NCBI RefSeq assembly: GCF_900104615.1
Contig: NZ_LT629939.1
Location: 1,976,200-2,010,323 of the forward strand
Source of the DNA: Merdimmobilis hominis
GTDB lineage: Bacteria > Bacillota > Clostridia > Oscillospirales > Ruminococcaceae
DNA: 34,124 nt
Direction of reading: 5' to 3'
Part shown: positions 15,334 to 23,148 of the stretch, piece by piece
Numbering within the stretch: the first letter of the stretch is position 1
Layout of the letters: every line of letters begins with the position of its first letter
The notes under the pieces: generated by a model
The model's input: the letters and a program-made list of their open reading frames with translations, nothing else
The model's database searches: none
Told to the model about the DNA's origin: nothing
Made by a program: the position numbers and the translations under genes

Positions 15334-15983
15334 ATGGTAAAATACATTTTGTTCGACCTGGATGGCACTTTGACCGACCCTAAGGTCGGCATCACCACCA
15401 GCGTCCAATATGCCCTGGCCCAGTTTGGCATCCAGGTGGAGGACCCGGACAGCCTTGCCTGTTTTATTGGCCCGCCTCTGTTGGATTCTTTCCGGGAGGA
15501 GTGCGGGTTTGATGAAGCAACTGCCCAGGCTGCCGTGGTCAAGTACCGGGAGCGGTTTGGAACCCAGGGCCTGTATGAAAACCAGATCTATCCCGGCATC
15601 CCGGAGATGTTGGACCGTTTCGTCCAGTCCGGATTCACTCTGGGGGTGGCCACCTCCAAGCTGGAGACCTATGCCGTGCAGATTCTAGAACACTTTAGCT
15701 TAGCGCCCTATTTTAAAGTGGCGGTAGGCAGTCTGCCGGACAACTCCCGGGGGAGAAAAAGGAGGTTATTGCCGAAGCCCTGCACCAGTTGGGCGCCCGG
15801 CCAGATCAAACAGTCATGGTAGGCGACCGCAAATATGACATTCTGGGGGCAAAGGCCAATGGAGTCGCTTCCATTGGGGTGCGTTATGGCTATGCCGCCC
15901 CCGGGGAGCTAGAAGCGGCCGGGGCGGATTTTGTGGTCCAATCGGTGGAAGAACTGAGCCGTTTGCTGGAGAAGCTCCGTTAG
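15334..15983 (+). pseudogene. HAD-family phosphatase, interrupted by a -1 frameshift
   Basis: Phosphoglycolate-phosphatase-like HAD hydrolase. The first frame (15334-15822) has motif I FDLDGTLTD (Asp8, Asp10), a helical cap, and motif II GVATSK. It then runs out of frame, and the remaining core (motif IV MVGDRKYDILGAK through VEELSRLLEKLR) is in another frame, ending at 15983. The switch point is the run of five A at 15756-15760: one more A would read RKKEVIAEALHQLG and give an intact protein of about 216 residues. So this is a one-base loss, a sequencing error, or, less likely, programmed frameshifting. A GGAGG site precedes ATG. Confidence 0.85.
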
Positions 15984-16124
15984 GCCAAAAGGGAGAGGAG
16001 GACAGCGCTTCTTTGGAAGAGGCATCCAGCCCAAAAGCATAAGGCAAATCAAAAACCGCAGTGCTATTTTTTGTGTAATTTGGATTTTAGATAAAGAAAA
16101 ATACTTTTTGTATATATTGTGTCT

Positions 16125-16340
16125 TCAAATTCGTTTGCGTTTGAAGATGCAGACAATGCTTTTGGATGAGCCTTGTGATTGGGTGGTGGAAAAGCTGCTC
16201 ACCAATTCCCATCCATCGCTGCCCAGGAGGTTGAGTTCGTCCTGGAAACGGGCAGCATCAACGCTTCCTCCCCCAAACCCCGTCGTGTCATAGAGATAGG
16301 AATTGCATTCAAATGTTTCCATAAAGGTATAGGTTTTCAT
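16125..16340 (-). CDS. DUF4177-like small protein
   Basis: A 71-residue protein with the layout of the DUF4177 family: N-terminal strand (MKTYTFMETFEC), then FQDELNLLGSDGWELVSSFST, where LGSDGWELV is the diagnostic part, and a C-terminal strand SIVCIFKRKR. Function of the family is unknown. The ribosome site is poor (AAGGGG about 14 bases before the ATG), which lowers certainty about the start. It lies downstream of the racemase-family gene on the same strand with a 62-base gap. Confidence 0.7.
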   Translation of the reverse strand: MKTYTFMETFECNSYLYDTTGFGGGSVDAARFQDELNLLGSDGWELVSSFSTTQSQGSSKSIVCIFKRKRI

Positions 16341-16402
16341 CGGAGCAGTTGCCGCCCCTTTTGCTGTGTTCCCTTTTCAATTTAGGAACTCAAAGACGGC
16401 CA

Positions 16403-17077
16403 TTAGACGGAGCAGGGGATGCCTTTGGCGTAGGCGACTGCCGCCCGGGCGATAGCTGCATTGGGGTCGATGACCGGGATGGGAAAATCTACCCCTGACA
16501 GGATGAGGGGAATTTCGGTGCAGCCCAAAAGGAGAGCTTCTGCGCCTTGTTCCACCAGACGGTGGGCAGCGTCCGCCATGGACTGGCGGTTCTCTGGCAG
16601 GAGGCCGTGGTATTTGAAGTGGAAGATGGAAGTTTGCACGGCTTGCTGAACAGTGGGATCCAAGGGGATGACCTCTATCCCACGGCGGGCGCAGTAGCTC
16701 TGGTAGAGCCCAGATTCCATAGCGGCGGAGGTGGCTAGCACCCCTACCCGTTTGGCCTGGGGCACCTGGCGGAGCAGTTCTTTCACCGCTTCCTCCAGGA
16801 TGTCTAGGAAGGGGATATCAACCTGGGCGGACACTTCATCCAGAAAATAGTGAGCGGTGTTTGCCCCCAGTATGATGCAGTCTGCCCCGGCTTGCTGAAG
16901 GTTGCGGGCGGTCTCCACCATGGCGGGGACGGGGCTTGGCCCGCCGCAGAGGATGGCCTCCTGCCGGCTGGGCATTTTGGGGTTGCAGTCTACCAGAATA
17001 TGGATGTGCTCCTCCTCCTTGGAGGCGTGGGTTTCCTCCACAATCCGGCGGAAGAGGTCGATGGTTTTTTCTGACAG
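16403..17077 (-). CDS. Aspartate/glutamate racemase-family protein, atypical
   Basis: Clearly homologous to aspartate racemases: KTIDLFRRIVEET, HIHILVDCNPKMPSR, a GANTAHYF segment, and LLLGCTEIP near the C-terminus. Two expected features are missing. The N-terminal GGMGP loop is absent, and the first catalytic cysteine of the family (usually Cys before NT) is replaced in LGANTAHY; the second, in GCTEI, is present. No ATG, GTG or TTG is well placed: GTG at 17041 lacks a ribosome site and would drop conserved residues, whereas CTG at 17077 has AAGGAGG seven bases upstream and keeps SEKTIDLF. It is either a CUG-started divergent enzyme or a gene that has lost its 5' end. It follows comM on the same strand. 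Confidence 0.75.
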   Translation of the reverse strand: MSEKTIDLFRRIVEETHASKEEEHIHILVDCNPKMPSRQEAILCGGPSPVPAMVETARNLQQAGADCIILGANTAHYFLDEVSAQVDIPFLDILEEAVKELLRQVPQAKRVGVLATSAAMESGLYQSYCARRGIEVIPLDPTVQQAVQTSIFHFKYHGLLPENRQSMADAAHRLVEQGAEALLLGCTEIPLILSGVDFPIPVIDPNAAIARAAVAYAKGIPCSV

Positions 17078-17200
17078 AAATATTCCTCCTTGAGGGGCAA
17101 CGGCCCCTTTGAGATTTCTAGCCGGCGGTCCCCCGAAAATGAGGATGAGGAGGCGGCTTGGAGTTTCATTCCATTGAGGGCCCTTCTTGGTGGAGGGCTG

Positions 17201-18718
17201 TCAGCGGTTCCAATATTTTCGGTCCAAACTGCGGTACTGCACCGCCTCACTGATGTGTGGAGCGCGGATGACCTCGCTCCTATCCAGGTCAGCGATGGTG
17301 CGGGCCATTTTCAAAATCCGCTCATAGGCCCGCCCGGAGAGACCCATCCGCTCAAAAGCGGCTTTTAACAGGCGGTCGGCCCCATCGTCCAGCGGGCAGC
17401 TCTGCCTCAGGAGAGAAGGGGGAATCTGGGCGTTGCAGAGGATGGAGGGGTTCCGCAGCCTCTGGAATTCCCGGGCAGCTATCACCCGCTTTTGGATCTC
17501 CCGGGAGGATTCCTCTGGGGTGGGGGAGGAAAAGGCCTCGTATTCCACTGGCTGTACCTCAATGTGCAGGTCGATGCGGCTGAGCAGGGGGCCGCTCACC
17601 CGGGAGAGATACCGGGTCACTGCGGCCGGCGAGCAGGTACAGGGCCGGGTCGGGTGGCCGTAGTACCCGCAGGGACAGGGGTTCATCGCCCCCACCAGCA
17701 TCACTTGGCTGGGGTAAGTGATGCGGGCATTGGCCCGGGAAATAGTCACTACCCCGTCTTCAAGGGGCTGACGCAGGGCCTCCATGGCTTGGCGGGAGAA
17801 TTCGGGCAACTCGTCTAAAAACAACACCCCGCGGTGGGCCAGGGAGATTTCACCGGGCTTGGGGCTGGACCCTCCCCCGGTGAGACCGGCAGGCGAAACG
17901 GTGTGGTGAGGCGCCCGGAAGGGCCTTTGCCGCAGCAGTCCTCCGCTGGTGAGGAGGCCGCCAACCGAATAGACCTGGGTCACCTCCACCGACTCCTCAT
18001 AGGAGAGGGGCGGCAGGATGGAGGGGAGACGCTTGGCCAGCATGCTTTTCCCCGTGCCAGGCGGGCCGATCATCAGGAGATTGTGTCCCCCTGCGGCAGC
18101 CACCTCCAGCCCACGTTTGGCGGCCTGCTGGCCTTTGACCTCTGCAAAATCTGGCAAAGGGCCTGAGGGGAGTTCCCCTTCGGGAAGGGGCTGTGCTGGC
18201 GACAAGGTGTGGGTTCCCCGCAGGTGTTCCGCTAGCTCGGCCAGGTTTTTGACTGGGTAGACAGTGATTCCCTGTACAACAGCTCCTTCGGCCCCATTTT
18301 CATAGGGGACAAATAAGGAGGCGATCCCCAGCTGTTTGGCCCCTAGGGCCATGGGGAGTACCCCGTGTACCGGACGGATCTCCCCACCCAGGGAGAGTTC
18401 CCCCACAAAGGCCATGGAGGAGAAATCCCCTTCCAGCTGGCCGGCGGCCTGGAGCAGCGCCACACAGATGGCTAAATCCAGAGAAGCCCCGGCTTTTTTG
18501 GTGCCGGCGGGAGCCAGGTTGACTACCACCTTCCGCTCCGGGAAATCGAAGCCGCTGTTTTTTATGGCGGAACGAATCCGGTCCCGGGACTCCCGGACCG
18601 CCGCATCCGGCAAGCCGACGATGTCAAAGGAGGGGATCGCCCGGGTAAGGTCAGCCTCGGCCGAGATCAAAAAGGGCTCCAAACCCAAAAGTCCGATGCT
18701 TCTGGTGCTGCAGAACAC
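17201..18718 (-). CDS. comM: YifB/ComM-family Mg-chelatase-like AAA+ ATPase
   Basis: A 505-residue cytoplasmic ATPase; in naturally competent bacteria ComM is a helicase that promotes branch migration during integration of incoming DNA. The N-terminal ChlI-like domain shows PSFDIVGLPDAAVRESRDR and NLAPAGTKKAGASLDLA. The AAA+ core has Walker A GPPGTGKS (about 218-225), Walker B GVLFLDELPEF and NPCPCGYYGHP with clustered cysteines. The C-terminal YifB domain ends near DLDRSEVIRAPHISEAVQYR. The start is GTG with AAGGAGGAG seven bases upstream. Transcription could arise at an extended -10 (TGCTACAAT, 18868-18876), leaving a leader of about 140 bases with an imperfect hairpin. Confidence 0.95.
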   Translation of the reverse strand: MFCSTRSIGLLGLEPFLISAEADLTRAIPSFDIVGLPDAAVRESRDRIRSAIKNSGFDFPERKVVVNLAPAGTKKAGASLDLAICVALLQAAGQLEGDFSSMAFVGELSLGGEIRPVHGVLPMALGAKQLGIASLFVPYENGAEGAVVQGITVYPVKNLAELAEHLRGTHTLSPAQPLPEGELPSGPLPDFAEVKGQQAAKRGLEVAAAGGHNLLMIGPPGTGKSMLAKRLPSILPPLSYEESVEVTQVYSVGGLLTSGGLLRQRPFRAPHHTVSPAGLTGGGSSPKPGEISLAHRGVLFLDELPEFSRQAMEALRQPLEDGVVTISRANARITYPSQVMLVGAMNPCPCGYYGHPTRPCTCSPAAVTRYLSRVSGPLLSRIDLHIEVQPVEYEAFSSPTPEESSREIQKRVIAAREFQRLRNPSILCNAQIPPSLLRQSCPLDDGADRLLKAAFERMGLSGRAYERILKMARTIADLDRSEVIRAPHISEAVQYRSLDRKYWNR

Positions 18719-18803
18719 AGGGAATCTCCTCCTTTAGGATGGGGCGGCTTTCCCGTCATAAGGGGCATGCCGCCGCATTTTAGATAATACTGTCAGCTCA
18801 AAC

Positions 18804-18876
18804 GGGAAAAACCCTGTTGCCGCATTGCGACAGAAGGGGTTCTTCCCCCATAATTTCTTTGCAAATATTGTAGCAT
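18804..18876 (-). promoter_or_regulatory. comM promoter candidate and leader hairpin
   Basis: On the minus strand an extended -10 TGCTACAAT (18868-18876) precedes an imperfect hairpin, 18804-18814 with 18837-18847, enclosing 18814-18820 with 18827-18833. No T run follows, so it is not a simple terminator. No good -35 is seen. Confidence 0.4.
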
Positions 18877-18979
18877 AAATTCTAAGAAAAGAAAACATAT
18901 TGAAAAAATATTAGATAGTTTTACCATAATATCGGTGAAAAACGTCGAATCTAGTTTGGAAGATATTTCCGGTTATTCG

Positions 18980-19008
18980 TTGCCAAACAGGATTTGCCAT
19001 GGTACAAT
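18980..19008 (+). promoter_or_regulatory. Promoter of the phosphohexomutase gene
   Basis: TTGCCA (18980-18985), 17 bases, TACAAT (19003-19008) with an extended TGG. The -10 lies in the left arm of a 23-bp palindrome. Confidence 0.7.
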
Positions 19009-19045
19009 AGCCACAATGAAGCTGTGGCTATTGTACCATGGCAAA
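18993..19045. repeat. 23-bp perfect inverted repeat containing the promoter
   Basis: Arms 18993-19015 and 19023-19045 are perfectly complementary around a seven-base loop. The right arm, 19021-19040, matches 5647-5666 in 19 of 20 bases. Because of the symmetry, the minus strand also carries an extended -10 (TGGTACAAT), so a divergent transcript is possible. Confidence 0.85.
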
Positions 19046-19154
19046 CGGCAAGGTACGCCGGTCGCGTGGGTGCAGCTTTAGGCGGAGAGCGAGCGGCGCG
19101 CGGGAATTGTACGTGGGGGCCCACAAACAAAGATATAAAGGAGGTTTGTACAAT

Positions 19155-20915
19155 ATGGGTTTCATGGACCAGATCAAACAGCTTTTTCACAAAGAGGAAC
19201 TTCCAGAGGAAATCAAACGGGAATACGAACGGTGGCGCTCCCACCGAATCGACGATAAAGACCTTATCCAGGAGCTTGCCGAAATTGAAAAGAAGAACAA
19301 AGAGATCTACGAGCGGTTTTACACCTCCCTCTCCTTTGGGACGGCGGGCCTGCGAGGAATTCTGGGGGCCGGCTCCAACCGGATGAATATCTACACGGTG
19401 GGACAGGCCACCCAGGGCCTTGCCAACTATCTCAACAACCATTATGAGCGCCCCTTTGTGGCTATCGCCTATGACAGCCGCCGCAAATCCCGTGAATTTG
19501 CCCGGGATGCCTCCCAGGTATTGGTGGGCAACGGCATCACCGTCTGGCTGTACCCAGATATCATGCCCACCCCCTGCCTTTCCTTCGCCGTTCGCTATTT
19601 CCGGTGCCACGCGGGGATCAACATCACCGCCAGCCACAATCCCGCCCAGTACAACGGGTACAAGGTGTACGGCCCCGATGGCTGCCAGATCACCGAGGAG
19701 GCGGTTGAGGAGATCTCCCGGGAGATCCGCCGCACCGACCTGTTTGACGATGTAAAGCGGGGCGCCTATGACATGGCCACCAATGTAGGCAACATCCGCT
19801 GCATTGAGCAGTCGGTCGAGGAGGCTTACCTGGAAAAGGTAATGGAACAGCGGGTCAACCCCGGCATTGGGGAACAGTGCCCCATCCGGATCATCTATAC
19901 CCCTCTCAATGGCTCGGGGCTGCGGATGGTGCGGGAGGTTTTGGCCCGCACCGGCATGCGGGATGTATATGTGGTGCCGGAACAGGAGCACCCGGACGGC
20001 GATTTCCCCACCTGCCCCTACCCCAATCCCGAGGTAAAAGAGGCATTGCAGCTGGGCATCAACCTCTCCGATGAACTCCAGGCCGACCTGCTGCTGGCCA
20101 CCGACCCGGACTGCGACCGGGTGGGTATCGCGGTGCGCCACAACGGGGAGATGGTGATGCTCACCGGCAACCAGGTGGGCGTCCTCCTGCTGGACTACAT
20201 CGCCTCCAGCCGGAAGGAAAACGGCACCATGCCAGAGCATCCCCTGATGGTGAAAACCATCGTCACCACCAGCATGGTGGATGCGGTGGCGGCAAAATAC
20301 GGGGTGGAGGTAAGGAATGTCCTCACCGGGTTCAAATACATCGGCGAGTTGATCGGCGAATTGGAAGCTAAGGGGGAGGAAGGCCGATTCCTCCTGGGAT
20401 TCGAAGAGAGCTATGGCTACCTGGTGGGCAGCTATGTGCGGGATAAGGATGCGGTGGTGGCATCGATGCTCATCGCCGAGATGACCGCTTGGCACAAATC
20501 CCAGGGCCGCACCCTGGTGGACGCCCTTGACGCCCTGTATGCCGAGGTGGGCTATTACAAAAACGCGGTGGACAGCTTCGCCTTTGAAGGGTCCGACGGC
20601 ATGGAGAAGATGGCTGCCATTATGGAGGGCCTGCGCAAGGAGCCCCTCGCCGAGATCGCCGGGCAGAAGGTGGTTTCCCGTGCGGATTATGCCTCCTCCC
20701 AGCGGGTGTGCGGCGACGAAGCGGAGACGATCGGCCTTCCCAAATCCAATGTGCTGGAGTACGGCCTGGAGGGAGGCTCATCGGTGATCATCCGGCCTTC
20801 CGGCACCGAGCCGAAAATCAAGGTGTACTACTCCCTCACCGGGGAGGACCGCCAGGCTGTGGAAAACTTTTACCAGCAGCTTTCCGGTTGGGCAAAGGAG
20901 TTTTTGGGCGCGTAA
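19155..20915 (+). CDS. pgcA: Phosphoglucomutase/phosphomannomutase (PgcA-like)
   Basis: Interconverts hexose 1- and 6-phosphates, feeding UDP-glucose, glycolipid and storage-sugar synthesis; cytoplasmic. The 586 residues contain all four domains: active-site serine loop TASHNPAQYNGYK (Ser160), metal loop DPDCDR at 317-322, sugar loop GFEESYG near 415, and phosphate loop RPSGTEPKIK near 547. Length and motifs are closest to the Bacillus alpha-phosphoglucomutase PgcA; preference for glucose over mannose is inferred. ATG at 19155 has AAAGGAGG about ten bases upstream; ATG at 19164 is an alternative. It appears monocistronic, under the palindrome-embedded promoter. Confidence 0.92.
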   Translation: MGFMDQIKQLFHKEELPEEIKREYERWRSHRIDDKDLIQELAEIEKKNKEIYERFYTSLSFGTAGLRGILGAGSNRMNIYTVGQATQGLANYLNNHYERPFVAIAYDSRRKSREFARDASQVLVGNGITVWLYPDIMPTPCLSFAVRYFRCHAGINITASHNPAQYNGYKVYGPDGCQITEEAVEEISREIRRTDLFDDVKRGAYDMATNVGNIRCIEQSVEEAYLEKVMEQRVNPGIGEQCPIRIIYTPLNGSGLRMVREVLARTGMRDVYVVPEQEHPDGDFPTCPYPNPEVKEALQLGINLSDELQADLLLATDPDCDRVGIAVRHNGEMVMLTGNQVGVLLLDYIASSRKENGTMPEHPLMVKTIVTTSMVDAVAAKYGVEVRNVLTGFKYIGELIGELEAKGEEGRFLLGFEESYGYLVGSYVRDKDAVVASMLIAEMTAWHKSQGRTLVDALDALYAEVGYYKNAVDSFAFEGSDGMEKMAAIMEGLRKEPLAEIAGQKVVSRADYASSQRVCGDEAETIGLPKSNVLEYGLEGGSSVIIRPSGTEPKIKVYYSLTGEDRQAVENFYQQLSGWAKEFLGA

Positions 20916-20948
20916 GGGCAGGTTATCAACATTTCCCAGAAAAAAGGC

Positions 20949-20977
20949 TTGCATTTTGTTTGGGGTTATGCTAACAT
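20949..20977 (+). promoter_or_regulatory. Promoter of rpmE
   Basis: TTGCAT (20949-20954), 17 bases, TAACAT (20972-20977) with extended TGC; about 50 bases before the start codon. Confidence 0.65.
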
Positions 20978-21029
20978 ATTACTGTTATATGCGCAGAAGG
21001 CATATGGATTTGAAAGAGGTGACTTTTAC

Positions 21030-21233
21030 ATGAAAAAAGGTATTCATCCCAACTATGGACCTACAACAATCACTTGTGCTTGTGGTGAAGTTATAGAGAC
21101 CTGCTCTACCAAAAAGGATATCCGCGTGGAGGTTTGCTCCAAATGCCATCCTTTCTTCACTGGCAGACAGAAACTGGTCGATACCGGCGGCCGCGTTGAT
21201 CGCTTCAACAAACGCTTCGGTCTGGACAAGTAG
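21030..21233 (+). CDS. rpmE: Ribosomal protein L31, zinc-binding type
   Basis: A 67-residue large-subunit protein that bridges to the small subunit. Cys16, Cys18, Cys36 and Cys39 (CAC and CSKC) form the zinc site that marks the RpmE type, as opposed to the zinc-free paralogue induced on zinc starvation. The C-terminal [20 protein letters not shown] is typical. ATG at 21030 has GAGGTGA upstream; the frame extends further but upstream sequence holds the promoter. Own terminator follows. Confidence 0.97.
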   Translation: MKKGIHPNYGPTTITCACGEVIETCSTKKDIRVEVCSKCHPFFTGRQKLVDTGGRVDRFNKRFGLDK

Positions 21234-21256
21234 TTCGCATCGAGATAACAAGTGGA

Positions 21257-21294
21257 TAGGGGCGGTGCAGATCGAGTTTGCACCGCCCTAATTT
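21257..21294 (+). terminator. Terminator of rpmE
   Basis: GGGCGGTGCA (21260-21269) pairs perfectly with TGCACCGCCC (21279-21288), followed by a short T-rich stretch. The hairpin begins TAGGGGC and ends GCCCTA, resembling the one at 4092-4115. Confidence 0.8.
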
Positions 21295-21315
21295 TCATAG
21301 AATGGAGGAACCCCC

Positions 21316-21948
21316 ATGGCCCAGTCCGGTTACAAGACCATCCGCGGCTTTGGCACCGACGAATTTGTGGAGCGAAAATCCCGGTTTATCGGGTCGATCC
21401 AGCCAGTCAGCACCGAGGAAGAAGCAGTGGCCTTTATCCAGTCGGTGAAGGAACGGCACCGGGAGGCGAACCACAACGTCTATGCCTATGTGCTGCGGGA
21501 GGGGCAGATCCGCCGCTACTCCGACGACGGGGAGCCCCAGGGCACCGGCGGCGTGCCGGTCCTGGAGGTGCTGCTCAAAGAGGGGCTGGTGGATTGTTGT
21601 GTGGTGGTCACCCGGTACTTTGGCGGGGTGCTGCTGGGGGCAGGGGGCCTGGTCCGGGCTTATTCCCACGGCGCAAAGCTGGCGGTGGACGCCGCCGGCA
21701 TCCTGAATATGCAACCCTGCACCGTGCTGGAGCTGACTATGGATTACTCCCTCTATGGCAAGATCACCTACATACTCCCCCGCTATGAAACAGTGGTGGA
21801 GGACAGCGACTTTGGGGCGGCGGTGCGCCTTCGCATTTTGATGAAGGACGAACACCTGCCCCGCTTCGCCAAGGATTTGGAGGAACTGACCAGCGCCCAA
21901 GTGTTCCCCCATGTGCTGGAAAAACGATACGCCCACATCGCACCGTGA
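21316..21948 (+). CDS. yigZ: YigZ/IMPACT-family protein
   Basis: A 210-residue protein of the UPF0029/YigZ family, related to the N-terminal domain of eukaryotic IMPACT, a translation-stress regulator; the bacterial function is not settled. Core motifs are KSRFIGSIQPV, NVYAYVLREGQIRRYSDDGE, the glycine-rich GEPQGTGGVPVLEVL, and VVVTRYFGGVLLGAGGLVRAYS (shared by nearly all members). The C-terminal DUF1949-like half covers about residues 135-205. GGAGG precedes ATG by seven bases. The gene follows the rpmE terminator closely with no obvious promoter, so partial read-through may supply it. Confidence 0.93.
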   Translation: MAQSGYKTIRGFGTDEFVERKSRFIGSIQPVSTEEEAVAFIQSVKERHREANHNVYAYVLREGQIRRYSDDGEPQGTGGVPVLEVLLKEGLVDCCVVVTRYFGGVLLGAGGLVRAYSHGAKLAVDAAGILNMQPCTVLELTMDYSLYGKITYILPRYETVVEDSDFGAAVRLRILMKDEHLPRFAKDLEELTSAQVFPHVLEKRYAHIAP

Positions 21949-21965
21949 CGAGGGCGTGTTTTTTT
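21929..21965 (+). terminator. Probable terminator overlapping the yigZ stop codon
   Basis: ACGCCC (21929-21934) can pair with GGGCGT (21952-21957), followed by G and seven T. The loop is long (17 bases) and contains the stop codon. Confidence 0.5.
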
Positions 21966-22130
21966 CCCTTGGATTGTCGAATCCAGACCCCTTGTGGGGA
22001 ACTGAGGCTGATTCACCGTTTTTCAAGAATTTTTGGGCGTCAGGCAGGAATTTTTAAATCGATACGGTATATAGTATATATCTAAGGATTCTACCCCTAC
22101 ATCGTTGGGTTTTGACAGGAGGGACGTTTT

Positions 22131-23126
22131 ATGACCATACGGGAACAGACCGAGGAGCTGGAGCGGAAAACCCTGTCCAGCTTCGCCACCCTGGCCTCTG
22201 AGACCAAAGGCCGGGTCCGGCCGGACGAACCTTGCCCCATCCGCACCAATTTCCAGCGGGACCGGGACCGGATTATCCACTGCAAATCCTTCCGGCGTCT
22301 CAAGCACAAGACCCAGGTGTTTCTCTCCCCGGAGGGGGACCATTACCGCACCCGCCTGACCCATACCTTGGAGGTGAGCCAGATTGCCCGGACCATCGCC
22401 CGGGCCCTGCGGCTCAACGAGGATCTGACCGAGGCCATCTCCCTGGGGCACGACCTGGGGCACACCCCTTTCGGCCACGCCGGGGAACAGGTGCTGGATG
22501 AGATCTGCCCCCATGGCTACCGCCACAGCGCCCAGAGCGTCCGGGTGGTGGAACGGCTGGAGAACGACGGCCGGGGCCTCAACCTGACCTGGGAAGTCAA
22601 AAACGGCATCGCCTGCCATTCCAGCGGCAAGGAGGCTGAGACCTTGGAGGGGCGGATTGTCCGGTATGCGGACAAGATCGCCTACATGAACCATGACATT
22701 GAGGACGCGGTGCGGGCCGGTGTCCTGCGGGAGGACGACATCCCCTGGGATTTGAAATACCTGTTGGGGAGGACCAAATCTGACCGGATTACCACCTTTA
22801 TCACCGCCATCATCGAAAACAGCAGTGACAACATCCGCCTGGGGCAAGAGATGCAGGATGCCTACAACAAGCTCAACCGCTTTTTGTTCGACGCAGTCTA
22901 CACCAACCCCAGCGCCAAAGGGGAAGAGGGGAAAGCCCAAACCCTGTTGCGCTATCTCTATCGCTATTTTGCCTCCTCACCGGAAAAAATGCCGGAGGAA
23001 TACCAGAAAATCGCCCAGCAGGAAGACCTGGACCGGGCGGTCTGCGACTACATCTCCGGCATGACCGACCGCTATGCCGTCGCGGTGTATGAGGAGCTGA
23101 TGATCCCCCGGGCGTGGGGGATTTAA
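22131..23126 (+). CDS. dgt: dGTPase-like HD-domain triphosphohydrolase
   Basis: HD-domain enzyme of the Dgt family, which hydrolyses dNTPs to deoxynucleoside and triphosphate and so limits nucleotide pools. The 331 residues show RDRDRIIHCKSFRRLKHKTQ at 43-62, the first metal His in RTRLTHTLEV (His78), the HD pair in SLGHDLGHTPFGHAGE (His107, Asp108), and the later Asp in ADKIAYMNHDIEDA. ATG follows AGGAGGG. It opens the dgt-dnaG-rpoD cluster typical of Clostridia, with a gap of only 22 bases to dnaG. A TATA-rich stretch at 22068-22080 may contain the promoter, but no -35 is convincing. Confidence 0.94.
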   Translation: MTIREQTEELERKTLSSFATLASETKGRVRPDEPCPIRTNFQRDRDRIIHCKSFRRLKHKTQVFLSPEGDHYRTRLTHTLEVSQIARTIARALRLNEDLTEAISLGHDLGHTPFGHAGEQVLDEICPHGYRHSAQSVRVVERLENDGRGLNLTWEVKNGIACHSSGKEAETLEGRIVRYADKIAYMNHDIEDAVRAGVLREDDIPWDLKYLLGRTKSDRITTFITAIIENSSDNIRLGQEMQDAYNKLNRFLFDAVYTNPSAKGEEGKAQTLLRYLYRYFASSPEKMPEEYQKIAQQEDLDRAVCDYISGMTDRYAVAVYEELMIPRAWGI

Positions 23127-23148
23127 CCGCCAAAAAGGGGGGAGCGGT

